From assembly GCA_030144965.1 (NCBI GenBank), contig JAMPUU010000012.1:620001-684000 (forward strand): a DNA stretch of 64,000 bases, in the 5' to 3' direction. The stretch's first letter is position 1; every line of letters begins with the position of its first letter. The notes below the pieces were generated by a model, which had not been told where the DNA came from, did not search any database, and saw nothing but the letters and a program-made list of their open reading frames with translations. Below are positions 26,651 through 36,121 of this stretch, piece by piece. This DNA comes from Nitrospira sp. BO4 (lineage in GTDB: Bacteria > Nitrospirota > Nitrospiria > Nitrospirales > Nitrospiraceae). The translations under genes were made by a program, and so were the position numbers.

Positions 26651-27973
26651 TTATACAGGATCCGCCAACAGTTGCGCGAGCGCCCCCTCAAAATTAGGAA
26701 AGGACGTGTCCACACAACCCGTGTCGGCAATCGACATATGCTGTTCCGCCGTAAGCCCGCCGATGGCCAGAGACATGGCCACACGATGGTCTCCATGACT
26801 CTGGGCATTACCCACCGCTTTCAGTCGGCCATTCTCTCGACCTCGGCCCAACCCTTTGATGATCATGCCGTCCGGGCGTTCCTCGATGAGAGCCCCCATG
26901 GCCTTCAACTCGCCGCTCATGGTCGCAATACGATCACTCTCTTTGACCCGTAGTTCCTCCGCGCCGGAAATCACGGTGTCCCCATCCGCCACAGCCGCAG
27001 CCACGCACAGCACGGGAAATTCATCGATTGTTTTCGGAATGAGGTCGGGACCGATCGTCACACCCTTCAGTGGAGCTGACTTCACGCGAAGATCCCCCAC
27101 CGGTTCACCGGCCTCTTCTCGCTGACCCAGAACCTGAATATCGGCCCCCATCTTTCTCATGACCTCGACCAGGCCGGTCCTGGTCGGATTCATTCCAACA
27201 TTGCGAATGGTGATGTCTGATCCCTGGACGATCGTTGCGCCGACGATGAAGAACGCGGCGGCAGAGAAATCCCCGGGAATGGTGATCTGAACACCTCGCC
27301 ATCCGACCGAAGGCCGTCCCTGCAAGACTAGAGCTCCTTCTTCTTTCGTGAGAGAAATGCCAAAGAACTGAAACATCCGTTCAGTGTGATCTCTCGACAG
27401 GCTCGGCTCCCTATAACGAGTCTTTCCTTGAGCGAAGAGGCCGGCAAGAAGCAGCGACGACTTAATCTGCGCGCTGGCCACCGCTGAAGTGTACTCAATA
27501 CCGCGAAGACCAGAGCCTGTGATCGCCAGCGGAGCTAACTCCCCGCCCTTGCGGCCTCCGATGACTGCCCCCATCTCGCGTAGCGGCTTGACAACGCGCC
27601 CCATGGGACGGCGTCGAATCGATTCGTCGCCGGTGAGGATCGAAAAAAAATCTTGACCGGCCAAGAGGCCCGTGAGCAGACGAATACCGGTTCCTGAGTT
27701 TCCACAATCGATCGGAGCGTTTGGTTCGGATAACCCCCAAAACCCCTTCCCATGGACCGCCAATTCGGTCGGAGTCTGTCTGATAGGAATTCCGAGCGCC
27801 TGAAACGCCCTCATCGTGTTCAAACAATCTTCGCCCTGGCAATAGCCCGATACCGTGCTCGTTCCTTCCGCCAATGCGGTGAGGATGATGGCCCGATGGG
27901 TGAGCGACTTATCACCGGGAACTGTAGTCGTTCCCCTAAGTGGCCGGCCAGGGGTGATCGTCAATGATGTCAT
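26651..27973 (-). CDS. aroA: 3-phosphoshikimate 1-carboxyvinyltransferase (EPSP synthase)
   Basis: This is a 440-residue enzyme with the two-domain fold. PGDKSLTHRAIIL is the phosphoenolpyruvate site and NSGTGIRLL the shikimate-3-phosphate site. RRRPMGRVVKPL, KESDRIATM and GDHRVAMSLAI complete the pattern. The alanine/glycine context of the PEP loop (CGNSGTGIRLL) is nearer to class II than class I, but this is only a visual judgement. Its ATG overlaps the tyrA stop. Confidence 0.94.
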   Translation of the reverse strand: MTSLTITPGRPLRGTTTVPGDKSLTHRAIILTALAEGTSTVSGYCQGEDCLNTMRAFQALGIPIRQTPTELAVHGKGFWGLSEPNAPIDCGNSGTGIRLLTGLLAGQDFFSILTGDESIRRRPMGRVVKPLREMGAVIGGRKGGELAPLAITGSGLRGIEYTSAVASAQIKSSLLLAGLFAQGKTRYREPSLSRDHTERMFQFFGISLTKEEGALVLQGRPSVGWRGVQITIPGDFSAAAFFIVGATIVQGSDITIRNVGMNPTRTGLVEVMRKMGADIQVLGQREEAGEPVGDLRVKSAPLKGVTIGPDLIPKTIDEFPVLCVAAAVADGDTVISGAEELRVKESDRIATMSGELKAMGALIEERPDGMIIKGLGRGRENGRLKAVGNAQSHGDHRVAMSLAIGGLTAEQHMSIADTGCVDTSFPNFEGALAQLLADPV

Positions 27974-28863
27974 GATTTGCTCGGAGAGGAGCTGTTCAGC
28001 TTTTCACGTTCGCCTTTGGCCCGCTCAAGCACTTTTTCTATTCCGGCTGCATCTCCAGCCTTGATCAGTTGTTTCAATTCGTCCAAGGCCCGTCCATACC
28101 TGTCGATATAGGACACCACATTATCTCGATTCCACAAGAAAATGTCGCGCCACATTTCCGGCGAACTCGCAGCAATCCTCGTCGTGTCGCGCAATCCGCC
28201 GCCGGAATGGCCGGCCAGATCCAAAGAAGGCAGCTGCTGATCCCGAAGCTCGGCCAGGGCATTCATCAACGCGAACGCCACCACATGGGGCAAGTGACTG
28301 ACTGCTCCAAGGATTTGATCGTGCAGATGCGGATCCATCGACAGGAGAATCGAGCCGGTCTCTTCCCACAATTGTCTCACTCGCTCCAACGCAGTGGTAT
28401 CAGTTCGTTTCGTCGGGGTGAGAATACAGCGTGCGCCCTTGAACAACTGATCCGACCCCGCTGCAACTCCCGTCTTTTCTTTCCCTGCAATAGGATGGGC
28501 TCCCACAAAATGCACACCCATCGGCATGGCCGTTTCGGACCGTTCGACCAAGGTGCCCTTCACACTGCCTACATCGCTGACTATTGCACCGGGAGCGAGA
28601 CAATGGGCCCATTCACGGAGGTGACGCTCATAGGTATCGACAGGCGTCGCCAATATCACCAGATCTGATCCGCGCACGCCTTCTTGCGGATCGGCCACGT
28701 ACCGATCGATAGCCCCGAGCGCAACGGCGGTCTTGAGATTCTCGACACGCCGGCCGACCCCGACAACATGATCGGCCAACGCTTTTCGCCGAAGGATCAT
28801 GCCGAGCGATCCGCCGATCAGCCCCACCCCAATGATCGCAACTTGCCTAAAATGAACTGCCAT
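27970..28863 (-). CDS. tyrA: Prephenate dehydrogenase
   Basis: This is a 297-residue protein. The NAD loop is VAIIGVGLIGGSLGMILRR. VIDRYVADPQEGV, LVILATPVD and SDVGSVKGTLVERSE then VHFVGAHPIAGKEKTGV are the classic TyrA stretch, with catalytic His in GAHPIAG. Start ATG 28863 lies 8 nt past the aroF stop; ATG 28887 would overlap it. It makes 4-hydroxyphenylpyruvate for tyrosine. No chorismate-mutase or ACT domain is attached. Confidence 0.92.
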   Translation of the reverse strand: MAVHFRQVAIIGVGLIGGSLGMILRRKALADHVVGVGRRVENLKTAVALGAIDRYVADPQEGVRGSDLVILATPVDTYERHLREWAHCLAPGAIVSDVGSVKGTLVERSETAMPMGVHFVGAHPIAGKEKTGVAAGSDQLFKGARCILTPTKRTDTTALERVRQLWEETGSILLSMDPHLHDQILGAVSHLPHVVAFALMNALAELRDQQLPSLDLAGHSGGGLRDTTRIAASSPEMWRDIFLWNRDNVVSYIDRYGRALDELKQLIKAGDAAGIEKVLERAKGEREKLNSSSPSKS

Positions 28864-28870
28864 CGTGTCT

Positions 28871-29884
28871 CTACAGTTCTCTCCCAACGGCCTTCGCGAT
28901 ATTCCTAAGGTCGCCCATCAGGGCTTTGAACTTTGAGGGCTTAATGGACTCTTCACCGTCACACAGGGCACATTCGGGGTTCGAATGGACTTCGATGAGG
29001 AGACCATCGGCACCGGCCGCAACTGCGGCTTTCGACATCGGAGCGACCAGGTCCCACTTTCCGGTGGCATGGCTGGGGTCGACAATGACCGGCAGATGCG
29101 AAAGCTCCTTCAACGTGGGAATGGCCGCAAGATCCAGCGTATTGCGATATTGCGTTTCGAATGTGCGAATGCCCCGCTCGCACAGCATAACGTTCTGGTT
29201 TCCGCGCGACATGATGTACTCAGCCGACAGGAGAAATTCTTTGATGGTCGCGGACAGGCCTCGTTTCAGGAGCACCGGCTTATCGTACGCGCCGACCTCC
29301 TTCAGAAGCTCGAAATTCTGCATGTTCCGAGCGCCGATCTGAATAATGTCCGCCTTCTCAAGAAACAGTTCGATGTCTCTGGTGTCCAGAATCTCACTGA
29401 CGACCGGCAGTCCGGTTTGCTTTTTTGCTTCGACCAAGTAGTCCAGCCCCTCACGACCCAAACCTTGAAAGGAATACGGCGACGTTCTAGGCTTATAGGC
29501 TCCGCCACGAAGAATCGCGGCTCCGGCGGCTTTCACTTCGTGTGCGATGCCCACCGTGAGTTCAAGCCGTTCAACCGCACAGGGCCCGGCCATGATGGCC
29601 AGCTTTTTGGCACCGATTTTTACGCCACCGACGTCGATGATCGTCGCTTCCTTCTTAAACTCACGACTGACCAATTTCCAGGGCGCAAGGATCGGCAGGA
29701 CACTTTCCACGCCAGGAAGCGCCGTTAGAGGCTGATTGTGCAGGATTCGGTCGTCTCCGATCACGCCGATAATCGTGCGTTCCTGACCGGTGGATATTTG
29801 CGATTTCAAGCCGAGATCTCTCAGCCGGTCGATAATATGGTCTACTTCACTTTCCGACGCTTCCGGCTTCAACACGATGATCAT
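28871..29884 (-). CDS. aroF: 3-deoxy-7-phosphoheptulonate synthase (DAHP synthase, type I-beta)
   Basis: This is a 337-residue enzyme. Residues 1-75 form a ferredoxin-like regulatory domain (MIIVLKPEASESEVDHIIDR). The barrel then shows MAGPCAVE, RGGAYKPRTSPYSFQG, QIGARNMQNFELL, KRGLSATI, CERGIRTFET and DPSHATGKW. The regulatory domain is known to give feedback inhibition by aromatic amino acids. It opens the pathway from PEP and erythrose-4-phosphate. It lies between hisC and tyrA in one transcription unit. Confidence 0.94.
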   Translation of the reverse strand: MIIVLKPEASESEVDHIIDRLRDLGLKSQISTGQERTIIGVIGDDRILHNQPLTALPGVESVLPILAPWKLVSREFKKEATIIDVGGVKIGAKKLAIMAGPCAVERLELTVGIAHEVKAAGAAILRGGAYKPRTSPYSFQGLGREGLDYLVEAKKQTGLPVVSEILDTRDIELFLEKADIIQIGARNMQNFELLKEVGAYDKPVLLKRGLSATIKEFLLSAEYIMSRGNQNVMLCERGIRTFETQYRNTLDLAAIPTLKELSHLPVIVDPSHATGKWDLVAPMSKAAVAAGADGLLIEVHSNPECALCDGEESIKPSKFKALMGDLRNIAKAVGREL

Positions 29885-29901
29885 GATTCCCTCACTATTT
29901 C

Positions 29902-30987
29902 TTACCCTCCCCCATCCAACACTTTTTTGAGTGCTTGAAGGAAGGCCGCATTTTCGTCGGGCTGACCGATGGTGACACGAAGCATCGTTCCGTCTATATG
30001 CCGCACAATGATCCCCTCTCGCAGCAACGCTTCGAACACCAGTCTCCCATTCCGCTGTGCATCAAAATAGAGAAAATTCGTCTCGCTCGGGATCGCGGTC
30101 ACTCCCAGTGCGCGCAACCCGTGTTCCATCTGTTCCATCCCAGCCACGTTGACCGCCCGACTCCTGGCCACATGCTCGTCATCTCCCAATGCGGCCAGTG
30201 CGGCTTTTTGCGCAAGACTGTTGGCATTGAACGGAGGCCGCACTCTATTCAGAAAATCGACGATCTCCGACGTGCCGATACCGTACCCAATTCGTAACCC
30301 CGCCAGTCCGTATATTTTGGAGAATGTCCTCAATACGATCGCGTTCCGCCCCTGTTTCACGTAGGCCATCGCATCGGGAAATTGAGGATTGCGGACATAT
30401 TCAAAATACGCTTCGTCGAACACGACAATGACATCTTCCGGCACCCGGGCCATGAATCGATCGATGGCTTCCGCCGATACCATCGTCCCAGTGGGATTAT
30501 TGGGATTGCAGAGGAAGACCAATCGCGTTTTGGGCGTAATTGCCCGTACCATCGACTCAAGGTCATGTGTCCAATTGACAAGAGGGACGATCACCGGCTT
30601 ACCATGGACCGTCGTGACTTCCATTTTATAGATCACGAATGTGTGATCGGCCATGACCGCTTCGTCACCGGGCGTCAAGAACGTCCTGGCTAACAGTCCA
30701 AGGATCTCGTCCGATCCGTTTCCCAGAATGACTTGTTCTCCCGACACTTTCCAACGATCTGCGATCGCCTGCCTAAGCTGATACGCGCTTCCATCCGGAT
30801 ATCGATGCAGCATATCCTGCACGCCGCTCAGCGCCGCCAATGCTTTCGGTGAAGGCCCGAGTGCATTCTCGTTGGAGGCAAGCTTTATGACGCGGCTGAG
30901 GCCAAGCTCCCGTTGTAGCTCATCGATCGGTTTACCGGGAACGTACGGACTGAGCGAGAGGATATCTGGATGGACCTGTAGTGCCAT
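29902..30987 (-). CDS. hisC: Histidinol-phosphate / aromatic aminotransferase
   Basis: This is a 361-residue fold-type I PLP enzyme. The PLP lysine lies in RTFSKIYGLAGLRIGYG, with CNPNNPTG and VVFDEAYFEY. It is HisC-like in sequence. Its location between pheA and aroF/tyrA suggests that it also, or mainly, performs the last transamination to phenylalanine and tyrosine; that is an inference from context. It starts 2 nt after the pheA stop. Confidence 0.88.
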   Translation of the reverse strand: MALQVHPDILSLSPYVPGKPIDELQRELGLSRVIKLASNENALGPSPKALAALSGVQDMLHRYPDGSAYQLRQAIADRWKVSGEQVILGNGSDEILGLLARTFLTPGDEAVMADHTFVIYKMEVTTVHGKPVIVPLVNWTHDLESMVRAITPKTRLVFLCNPNNPTGTMVSAEAIDRFMARVPEDVIVVFDEAYFEYVRNPQFPDAMAYVKQGRNAIVLRTFSKIYGLAGLRIGYGIGTSEIVDFLNRVRPPFNANSLAQKAALAALGDDEHVARSRAVNVAGMEQMEHGLRALGVTAIPSETNFLYFDAQRNGRLVFEALLREGIIVRHIDGTMLRVTIGQPDENAAFLQALKKVLDGGG

Positions 30988-30989
30988 GG

Positions 30990-32066
30990 TCAGCTATGGA
31001 TTGGGTAGGAGCCCAAAATCTTCATGAAGAGGCAACGTCCTTTGACTTCTTCCACTGCTCGATTGACCCGCTCCTCATTGATATGGCCCTCGACATCCAC
31101 GAAAAAAATGTACTCCCACGCTTTCCGTTGTGATGGGCGAGATTCGATCTTGGTCATATTGATCCCGTGAGAGGCAAAGGGACGGAGCAAATCATAGAGT
31201 GCGCCGACTTTATCCTTGACCGATAACATCAGCGACGTCTTATCTTTCCCTGTCCTCTCTGACGGCTTCTGCGACAGGACCAGAAAACGCGTAAAATTGT
31301 TGAGGTTATCTTCGATGCGGGCTCTGATCACCTTCAGCCCGTAGAGTTGGCCGGCCAATTCCGATGCAATGGCAGCCGACGTCGGTTCATCGATGCACAA
31401 TTCGGCGGCTCGAGCGGTGCTGGCCACTTCAACCGCTGGAACATGTGGAAGATTCGCTTCGAGCCAGTTCCGACATTGCGCAAGGGCATGCGGATGAGAG
31501 TAGATTTTCTTCACATCCTCGATAAGCCCGGAATTCGAGAGGAGGTGATGTGAGACTTCCTGAAGAATCTCCCCATAGATCAGCAAGTTGGAATCGATAA
31601 ACATGTCGAGAGTGTGATTCACCACACCTTCCGTCGTGTTTTCGATCGGCACCACGCCGAAATTGGCTCGACCTCGCTCGACCTCGCTGAACACCTCTTT
31701 GATGCTGTGGACAGGCATATACTGGACAGAAGAGCCGAACTTCTGCATACAGGCCATGTGGGTAAACGTTGCCCTCGGCCCCAGATAAGCTACTTTCTGA
31801 GGTGCCTCCAACGACAAGGAAGCCGACATGATTTCGCGATACACGGATCGGATGGCGTCGCTGGGAAAAGGGCCTGTATTGAGCTTCGTGAGTCGCTCGA
31901 TGATCTCAGCCTCTCGGCCGGCGGTATGCAGATTGGCTTCGGCATCTTTTTCTTTCTTGAGTTTTCCGATTTCGATCACACTCTTCGACCGTTCGTTGAG
32001 CATCCGAATGATTTCGTCATCGATCCTATCGATTTCTTTACGGTATTCCGACATGTCTCTTGGCAT
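30990..32066 (-). CDS. pheA: Chorismate mutase/prephenate dehydratase (P-protein)
   Basis: This is a 358-residue bifunctional enzyme. Residues 5-90 are an AroQ chorismate mutase (EIDRIDDEIIRMLNERSKS, IGKLKKEKDAE). The dehydratase follows (VAYLGPRATFTHMA, VPIENTTEGVVNHTLDM, FTRFLVLS). A C-terminal ACT domain, with SLMLSVKDKVGALYDLLRPF and ESRPSQRKAWEY, is the phenylalanine sensor. Several ATGs are near; MPRDMSEYRK at 32066 or MSEYRK at 32054 are both possible. It is the first gene of the long cluster. Confidence 0.93.
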   Translation of the reverse strand: MPRDMSEYRKEIDRIDDEIIRMLNERSKSVIEIGKLKKEKDAEANLHTAGREAEIIERLTKLNTGPFPSDAIRSVYREIMSASLSLEAPQKVAYLGPRATFTHMACMQKFGSSVQYMPVHSIKEVFSEVERGRANFGVVPIENTTEGVVNHTLDMFIDSNLLIYGEILQEVSHHLLSNSGLIEDVKKIYSHPHALAQCRNWLEANLPHVPAVEVASTARAAELCIDEPTSAAIASELAGQLYGLKVIRARIEDNLNNFTRFLVLSQKPSERTGKDKTSLMLSVKDKVGALYDLLRPFASHGINMTKIESRPSQRKAWEYIFFVDVEGHINEERVNRAVEEVKGRCLFMKILGSYPIHS

Positions 32067-32216
32067 GATGAGCCTAGCCTCGGGCACCGAATTCGGGAGG
32101 ACTGCCTCATCCCCGTGAGGGAAAGGGGGATCACATAGACAAGTGGAGGATTTTACAGGAACGGCGGAATCTATTGCAAGGACAGCGCTAGAAGACCAGG
32201 CGGTCGGAGCCTGCCG

Positions 32217-33221
32217 TTACATCAGCAAGGGAGACGATCGTTTAAAGTGGTCATACGCCAACCGTGTGACCTGTCGACCACGTCCGGTGCGGTCCAAAAA
32301 TCCGGCTTGGATCAAATAGGGCTCGTATACGTCTTCGATCGTGCCTTTATCTTCCTGAACCGCTGCTGCCAGGGATTCAACACCCACGGGTCCTCCATTG
32401 AACTTCTCGATGATCGTTAGAAGAATCTTGCGGTCCATATCGTCGAATCCGGCTTCATCGATTCCCACCCAGACCAGCCCCTCTTTGGCGACTTGCTCAG
32501 TTATATGCCCGCCCGCTTTGATTTGGGCATAGTCTCTGATGCGCTTAATCAGCCGATTCACAATCCGCGGCGTTCCACGAGCCCGTCGCGATATCTCCGC
32601 GGCCCCCTCCCGGTCGATTCCGACGCCCAACACTCCGGCAGATCTGGTCACAATGGCCTCCAGCTCGGATGGCCCATAGAATTCCAGCCGATAGACCAAT
32701 CCGAATCGATCCCGCAATGGGGAGGTCAGGGATCCGGCCCGTGTCGTCGCCCCCACGAGTGTAAATTGTGGGAGATCGAGCTTGACGGTCCTTGTTGCAG
32801 GTCCTTGGCCGATGACCAGATCCAGTTGAAAGTCCTCCATGGCCGGGTACAGCGCTTCTTCAACCGATGCGGGCAGACGATGAATTTCATCGATAAAAAG
32901 CACGTCATGTTCTTGGAGATTGGTCAGAATCGCCGCCAAGTCTCCGGCATGGGTGAGAACCAGACCTGAGGTCGAACGCAATGCCGCCCCCATTTCTTTG
33001 GCAATAATGTGGGCGATGGTCGTTTTGCCGAGGCCAGGCGGTCCGTAGAAAATGGCATGGTCGAGCGCCTCCCGCCGCTGCTTGGCCGCTTCGATACAGA
33101 TTCGCAGCGACTCCTTCATTTTCTCCTGACCGACGTATTCATTGAGCGTTTGAGGCCGGAGCACATTTTCCAGACCTCGCTCTTCATCTGTGGCGCAATT
33201 GGTCACGAACCGCTCAGTCAT
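32217..33221 (-). CDS. ruvB: Holliday junction branch migration helicase RuvB
   Basis: This 334-residue AAA+ protein starts [16 protein letters not shown] at ATG 33221. Walker A is GPPGLGKTT and Walker B is [27 protein letters not shown] and the winged-helix end [17 protein letters not shown] are typical. It drives branch migration with RuvA. A cysteine-rich secreted-protein gene lies between it and ruvA. Confidence 0.95.
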   Translation of the reverse strand: MTERFVTNCATDEERGLENVLRPQTLNEYVGQEKMKESLRICIEAAKQRREALDHAIFYGPPGLGKTTIAHIIAKEMGAALRSTSGLVLTHAGDLAAILTNLQEHDVLFIDEIHRLPASVEEALYPAMEDFQLDLVIGQGPATRTVKLDLPQFTLVGATTRAGSLTSPLRDRFGLVYRLEFYGPSELEAIVTRSAGVLGVGIDREGAAEISRRARGTPRIVNRLIKRIRDYAQIKAGGHITEQVAKEGLVWVGIDEAGFDDMDRKILLTIIEKFNGGPVGVESLAAAVQEDKGTIEDVYEPYLIQAGFLDRTGRGRQVTRLAYDHFKRSSPLLM

Positions 33222-33231
33222 GGCGCAACAC

Positions 33232-33726
33232 TCATTTCTCTTTGTTCTCCTGCATTTGTTGATACTTCGGGGGAGGGGGCAGCGCACCCTGCCCAGGCTT
33301 TGCTGTGCTGCCGCAATCCGGAGGGCACGTTTTGTATCCTTGACCCGGGTCCGGCAAGTTTGTCTCCATCCTCCGCAACTGGCATTGTGTCAGCCGGCCA
33401 CCATCTTTACTCCCGCATCGCGCAGGAACCGAGGAACTGCCTATTTCAGCATAACCTTCGGGACATATCCCACATACCCCCAGCATGTTGACCCCAAGCG
33501 GCACACACTGTACGAGGGTTGGGTCACCCTCTTTGCAAATTTCCGGTGATTGCGTGACACCGGTGGTCGCATACCCCTCCGGACACGTTCCACAGGTCAT
33601 TCTAGTGCTTTTCGGCTCCCCACCCTCCTGCGCGACGCTTATGAGTGGAAACGCGGCGACCAGGGCCGTTCCGATAAACACACTGCACATAAAAAGGTTG
33701 GCAGCATTCTTGATCGTGAATGGCAT
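33232..33726 (-). CDS. Secreted cysteine-rich repeat protein between ruvA and ruvB
   Basis: This is a 164-residue protein. ATG 33726 lies 7 nt after AAGGGGG. A signal peptide (residues 1-35, cleavage near SVAQE) precedes two similar units: [15 protein letters not shown] and [15 protein letters not shown], each followed by a cysteine-containing arm (ICKEG..., RCGSKDG...). A third, looser CPPDCGS unit follows before a proline/glutamine-rich tail. About ten cysteines suggest disulfides in the periplasm. It ends 10 nt before ruvB. No function is known to me, and it has no evident link to recombination. Confidence 0.65.
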   Translation of the reverse strand: MPFTIKNAANLFMCSVFIGTALVAAFPLISVAQEGGEPKSTRMTCGTCPEGYATTGVTQSPEICKEGDPTLVQCVPLGVNMLGVCGICPEGYAEIGSSSVPARCGSKDGGRLTQCQLRRMETNLPDPGQGYKTCPPDCGSTAKPGQGALPPPPKYQQMQENKEK

Positions 33727-33730
33727 CATC

Positions 33731-34339
33731 CTACCCCCTTGCAAGCTCCTTGAGGCCTTCGCGAATGAGCTCCTTCAGCGCGAGCGAACCGGTCGTCGCC
33801 TTCATTACGCGCTTCAAGGCTTCTCTGACATCCTGAGCACGATAGCCCAAGTTTATCAGAGCGGAGAAAGCATCCTCATAAGGCCCATCCACCGGGGGGA
33901 CCTCAGCATCGGTGGTTCGGGGGCGTGCACCGTTGATCTTGTCAGCCTTGTCCTTCAGTTCCAGCGCAATGCGGCCTGCTGATTTCTTCCCAATGCCTGG
34001 AACAGTGGCAAGCTTTTCGACATCCTCGGTCTGGATGGCACGAACCAGATCGGTGACCGATAAGCTCGACAGGACACTGAGGGCGAGTTTTGGACCGATG
34101 CCCGATACGCTGGTCAGTAGCAAAAACGATTCCTTTTCACCTTGCGAGAGGAAGCCGAACAACTGAATCGCATCTTCCCGGAGATGCGTATGAATATTCA
34201 GCGCGGTCACTTCGTCGAGATTCGGGAGCGCGTAATAGGTGCTGAGTGGGATATGGACTTCATACCCAACCCCATGCACATCAAGCGTGAGGTGAGTAGG
34301 TGCTTTGAATGCCAACCGCCCCGTGAGAAAGGCGATCAT
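33731..34339 (-). CDS. ruvA: Holliday junction DNA-binding protein RuvA
   Basis: This is a 202-residue protein. It has an N-terminal OB fold (MIAFLTGRLAFKAPTHLTLD, VHGVGYEV) and two helix-hairpin-helix motifs (LLLTSVSGIGPKLALSVLSS and LATVPGIGKKSAGRIALELK). A linker and the C-terminal RuvB-binding domain (AFSALINLGYRAQDVREAL) complete it. It forms the tetramer that binds four-way junctions. yebC lies 46 nt upstream, but no ruvC is present here. Confidence 0.95.
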   Translation of the reverse strand: MIAFLTGRLAFKAPTHLTLDVHGVGYEVHIPLSTYYALPNLDEVTALNIHTHLREDAIQLFGFLSQGEKESFLLLTSVSGIGPKLALSVLSSLSVTDLVRAIQTEDVEKLATVPGIGKKSAGRIALELKDKADKINGARPRTTDAEVPPVDGPYEDAFSALINLGYRAQDVREALKRVMKATTGSLALKELIREGLKELARG

Positions 34340-34385
34340 GTCGTCTCGTTATCCGAGGACCGGAACGTTGGGAGTTGATGAACGG

Positions 34386-35144
34386 TTAGCCCGCCGCGGT
34401 TGCGGCAACTTTTTCCATGACCTCATCCGGAATATCGAAGTTGGCATGGACTTTCTGAACATCATCGTGTTCGTCTAAGACTTCCATCAATTTCAGCATT
34501 TGTTCGGCAGGTTTTTCTTCCAGCCTGATGGTATTCTGGGGAACATAGGTGATTTCCGCAAGCGTCGTGTCGACCTTGCCGTCCGCCAGCGCCTTCTTCA
34601 CGGCCTCAAAGTCGTGAGGATCGGTGAACACCTCATAACTCTTCTCACCGACCTTCACGTCTTCCGCCCCGGCGTCGAGCGCCAACGAGAGAAGGGTATC
34701 CTCATCGACTTTCCCCTTCTCAATCGAGATAAGCCCCTTCTTGTGAAACTGCCAAGCGACGGCACCAGCCTCGGCCATATTGCCATGATTCTTCGTCAGT
34801 AGGCTTCGAATCTCCGCCACTGTCCGGTTCCGGTTGTCGCTGGTGATCTCCAGAAGAACTGCCGTCCCTCCGGGGCCATACCCTTCTAAAGAAAACTCCT
34901 CATAGGATACCCCAGGCAATTCCCCTGTCCCTCGCTGGACAGCTTTCTTCATTGTGTCGCCAGGCATGTTGGCTTCCTTCGCCTTCGCGATAGCCAGACG
35001 CAGCCGGGGATTGCCATCAGGATCCCCTCCGGACCGAGCCGCAATAGTGAGCTCCCGGATGATTCGCGTGAAGATCTTACCGCGCTTCGCGTCCTGGGCT
35101 CCTTTGTGCCGTTTAATCGTTGCCCAGTGACTATGTCCACCCAT
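34386..35144 (-). CDS. yebC: YebC/PmpR-family transcriptional or translation regulator
   Basis: This is a 252-residue protein with the hallmark N-terminus GGHSHWATIKRHKGAQDAKRG and then KIFTRIIRELTIAAR, ANMPGDTMKKAVQRG and YGPGGTAVLLEITSDNRNRT. ATG 35144 follows AGGAGGG. The family binds DNA and, in some members, helps ribosomes pass proline runs. It sits upstream of ruvA, as in many bacteria. Confidence 0.93.
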   Translation of the reverse strand: MGGHSHWATIKRHKGAQDAKRGKIFTRIIRELTIAARSGGDPDGNPRLRLAIAKAKEANMPGDTMKKAVQRGTGELPGVSYEEFSLEGYGPGGTAVLLEITSDNRNRTVAEIRSLLTKNHGNMAEAGAVAWQFHKKGLISIEKGKVDEDTLLSLALDAGAEDVKVGEKSYEVFTDPHDFEAVKKALADGKVDTTLAEITYVPQNTIRLEEKPAEQMLKLMEVLDEHDDVQKVHANFDIPDEVMEKVAATAAG

Positions 35145-35276
35145 GTGTTCCCTCCTCTACCCGGCCTCACGCTCTAGGCGGTTAGAGATGTGTAATAAGG
35201 CTATGCAGCCTACGAGGGGGTAGACGTAACACAGGCCTCAGAAAGGTGTCAATTCCGGAAGCTCACCGGAGGTCTT

Positions 35277-36029
35277 CTACTCGAAATATAGGAGAAGCTG
35301 AATACCGATTAAGATCACAAATCCCGCCCAGGCCAATTCCCACTTTTTCCCAGGATGGCTTGATGCTCCAGATGTCCACGAGACCACTGCAGTGGATACG
35401 GCAGCACCAACACCCAGACTTCCTAGAAGAGTATGGTGAAGCGCGATCATCGAATTGGCAGGGTGATCTCCGTGCGAGTGAACAAAGAGAAGCAGTGCGC
35501 CGGTCAGGCCGAAGAATACCAATGGAGCCGCCCAGGCCGGGTGGCGAGCCCAACCGACTCGGCGAAGCGTCTCGCTTACTGCAGCGGTGGCGGCAAATAC
35601 CCCATAGAATTTATGCTGGAGAATTTCCGGATCTTGTCCGGAGAATGTCTGAATAAAACTCAGGGACCCGATCGGCCAAGCCTCATGATCACTCCATACC
35701 AAGAGGAACCCCCCAATCACAGCAAGCGCACCCGGCAGAACGAAGCGGGACCACAGCGGTATCGGATACCGCAGCGCGTGGCCAAATTCAGCCAGTCCGA
35801 AGAGTAATACGAACAGTCCGGCGAAGCGATGATTGAACTCCGAATAGGCGACGCCTTGGGCTGAGCCCTCCCAATCATCATTCCCATGTGCATCGTGAGG
35901 AGTATGCGTCGCACCTGTTCCACGAGAGACATCGGGGTGAGCAAGCTGTAGGGCATACCCGTCGAGAAACCGGGTAAGCGGAAGGACGAACAGAACAAAC
36001 AGAGAGAGCGCGAAAATCCACCGCTTCAT
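35277..36029 (-). CDS. Multi-pass membrane protein with His-rich loops
   Basis: This is a 250-residue protein. ATG 36029 starts a signal/anchor helix (WIFALSLFVLFVLPLTRF); longer upstream frames overlap the neighbouring terminator. A histidine-rich loop follows (GATHTPHDAHGNDD), then five or so further helices (AGLFVLLFGLAEFGHAL, FVLPGALAVIGGFLLVW, APLVFFGLTGALLLFV). A second set of histidines is in FVHSHGDHPANSMIALHH. Metal handling, copper-type for instance, is only a guess from the histidines. It is separated from the upstream PCP_red gene by a terminator. Confidence 0.6.
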   Translation of the reverse strand: MKRWIFALSLFVLFVLPLTRFLDGYALQLAHPDVSRGTGATHTPHDAHGNDDWEGSAQGVAYSEFNHRFAGLFVLLFGLAEFGHALRYPIPLWSRFVLPGALAVIGGFLLVWSDHEAWPIGSLSFIQTFSGQDPEILQHKFYGVFAATAAVSETLRRVGWARHPAWAAPLVFFGLTGALLLFVHSHGDHPANSMIALHHTLLGSLGVGAAVSTAVVSWTSGASSHPGKKWELAWAGFVILIGIQLLLYFE

Positions 36030-36063
36030 ACGAGAGCCGCTGTACGGAGAACGCAGATAGTGG

Positions 36064-36095
36064 AAAGGCCCATCCAGACGGCCGGATGGGCCTTT
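36064..36095 (-). terminator. Rho-independent terminator after the PCP_red gene
   Basis: A 12-bp perfect stem, AAAGGCCCATCC (36064-36075) with GGATGGGCCTTT (36084-36095) and an 8-nt loop, lies 26 nt downstream of the minus-strand gene at 36122. The A/T ends make it usable in both directions. Confidence 0.8.
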
Positions 36096-36121
36096 ACGTT
36101 GTCCGCTATGAATACATGCTC

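Noticed and set aside
34340..35276. ruvC beside yebC-ruvA
   Set aside because: The yebC-ruvA gap is only 46 nt and the stretch upstream of yebC holds no RuvC motifs. RuvC must be elsewhere in the genome, if present.
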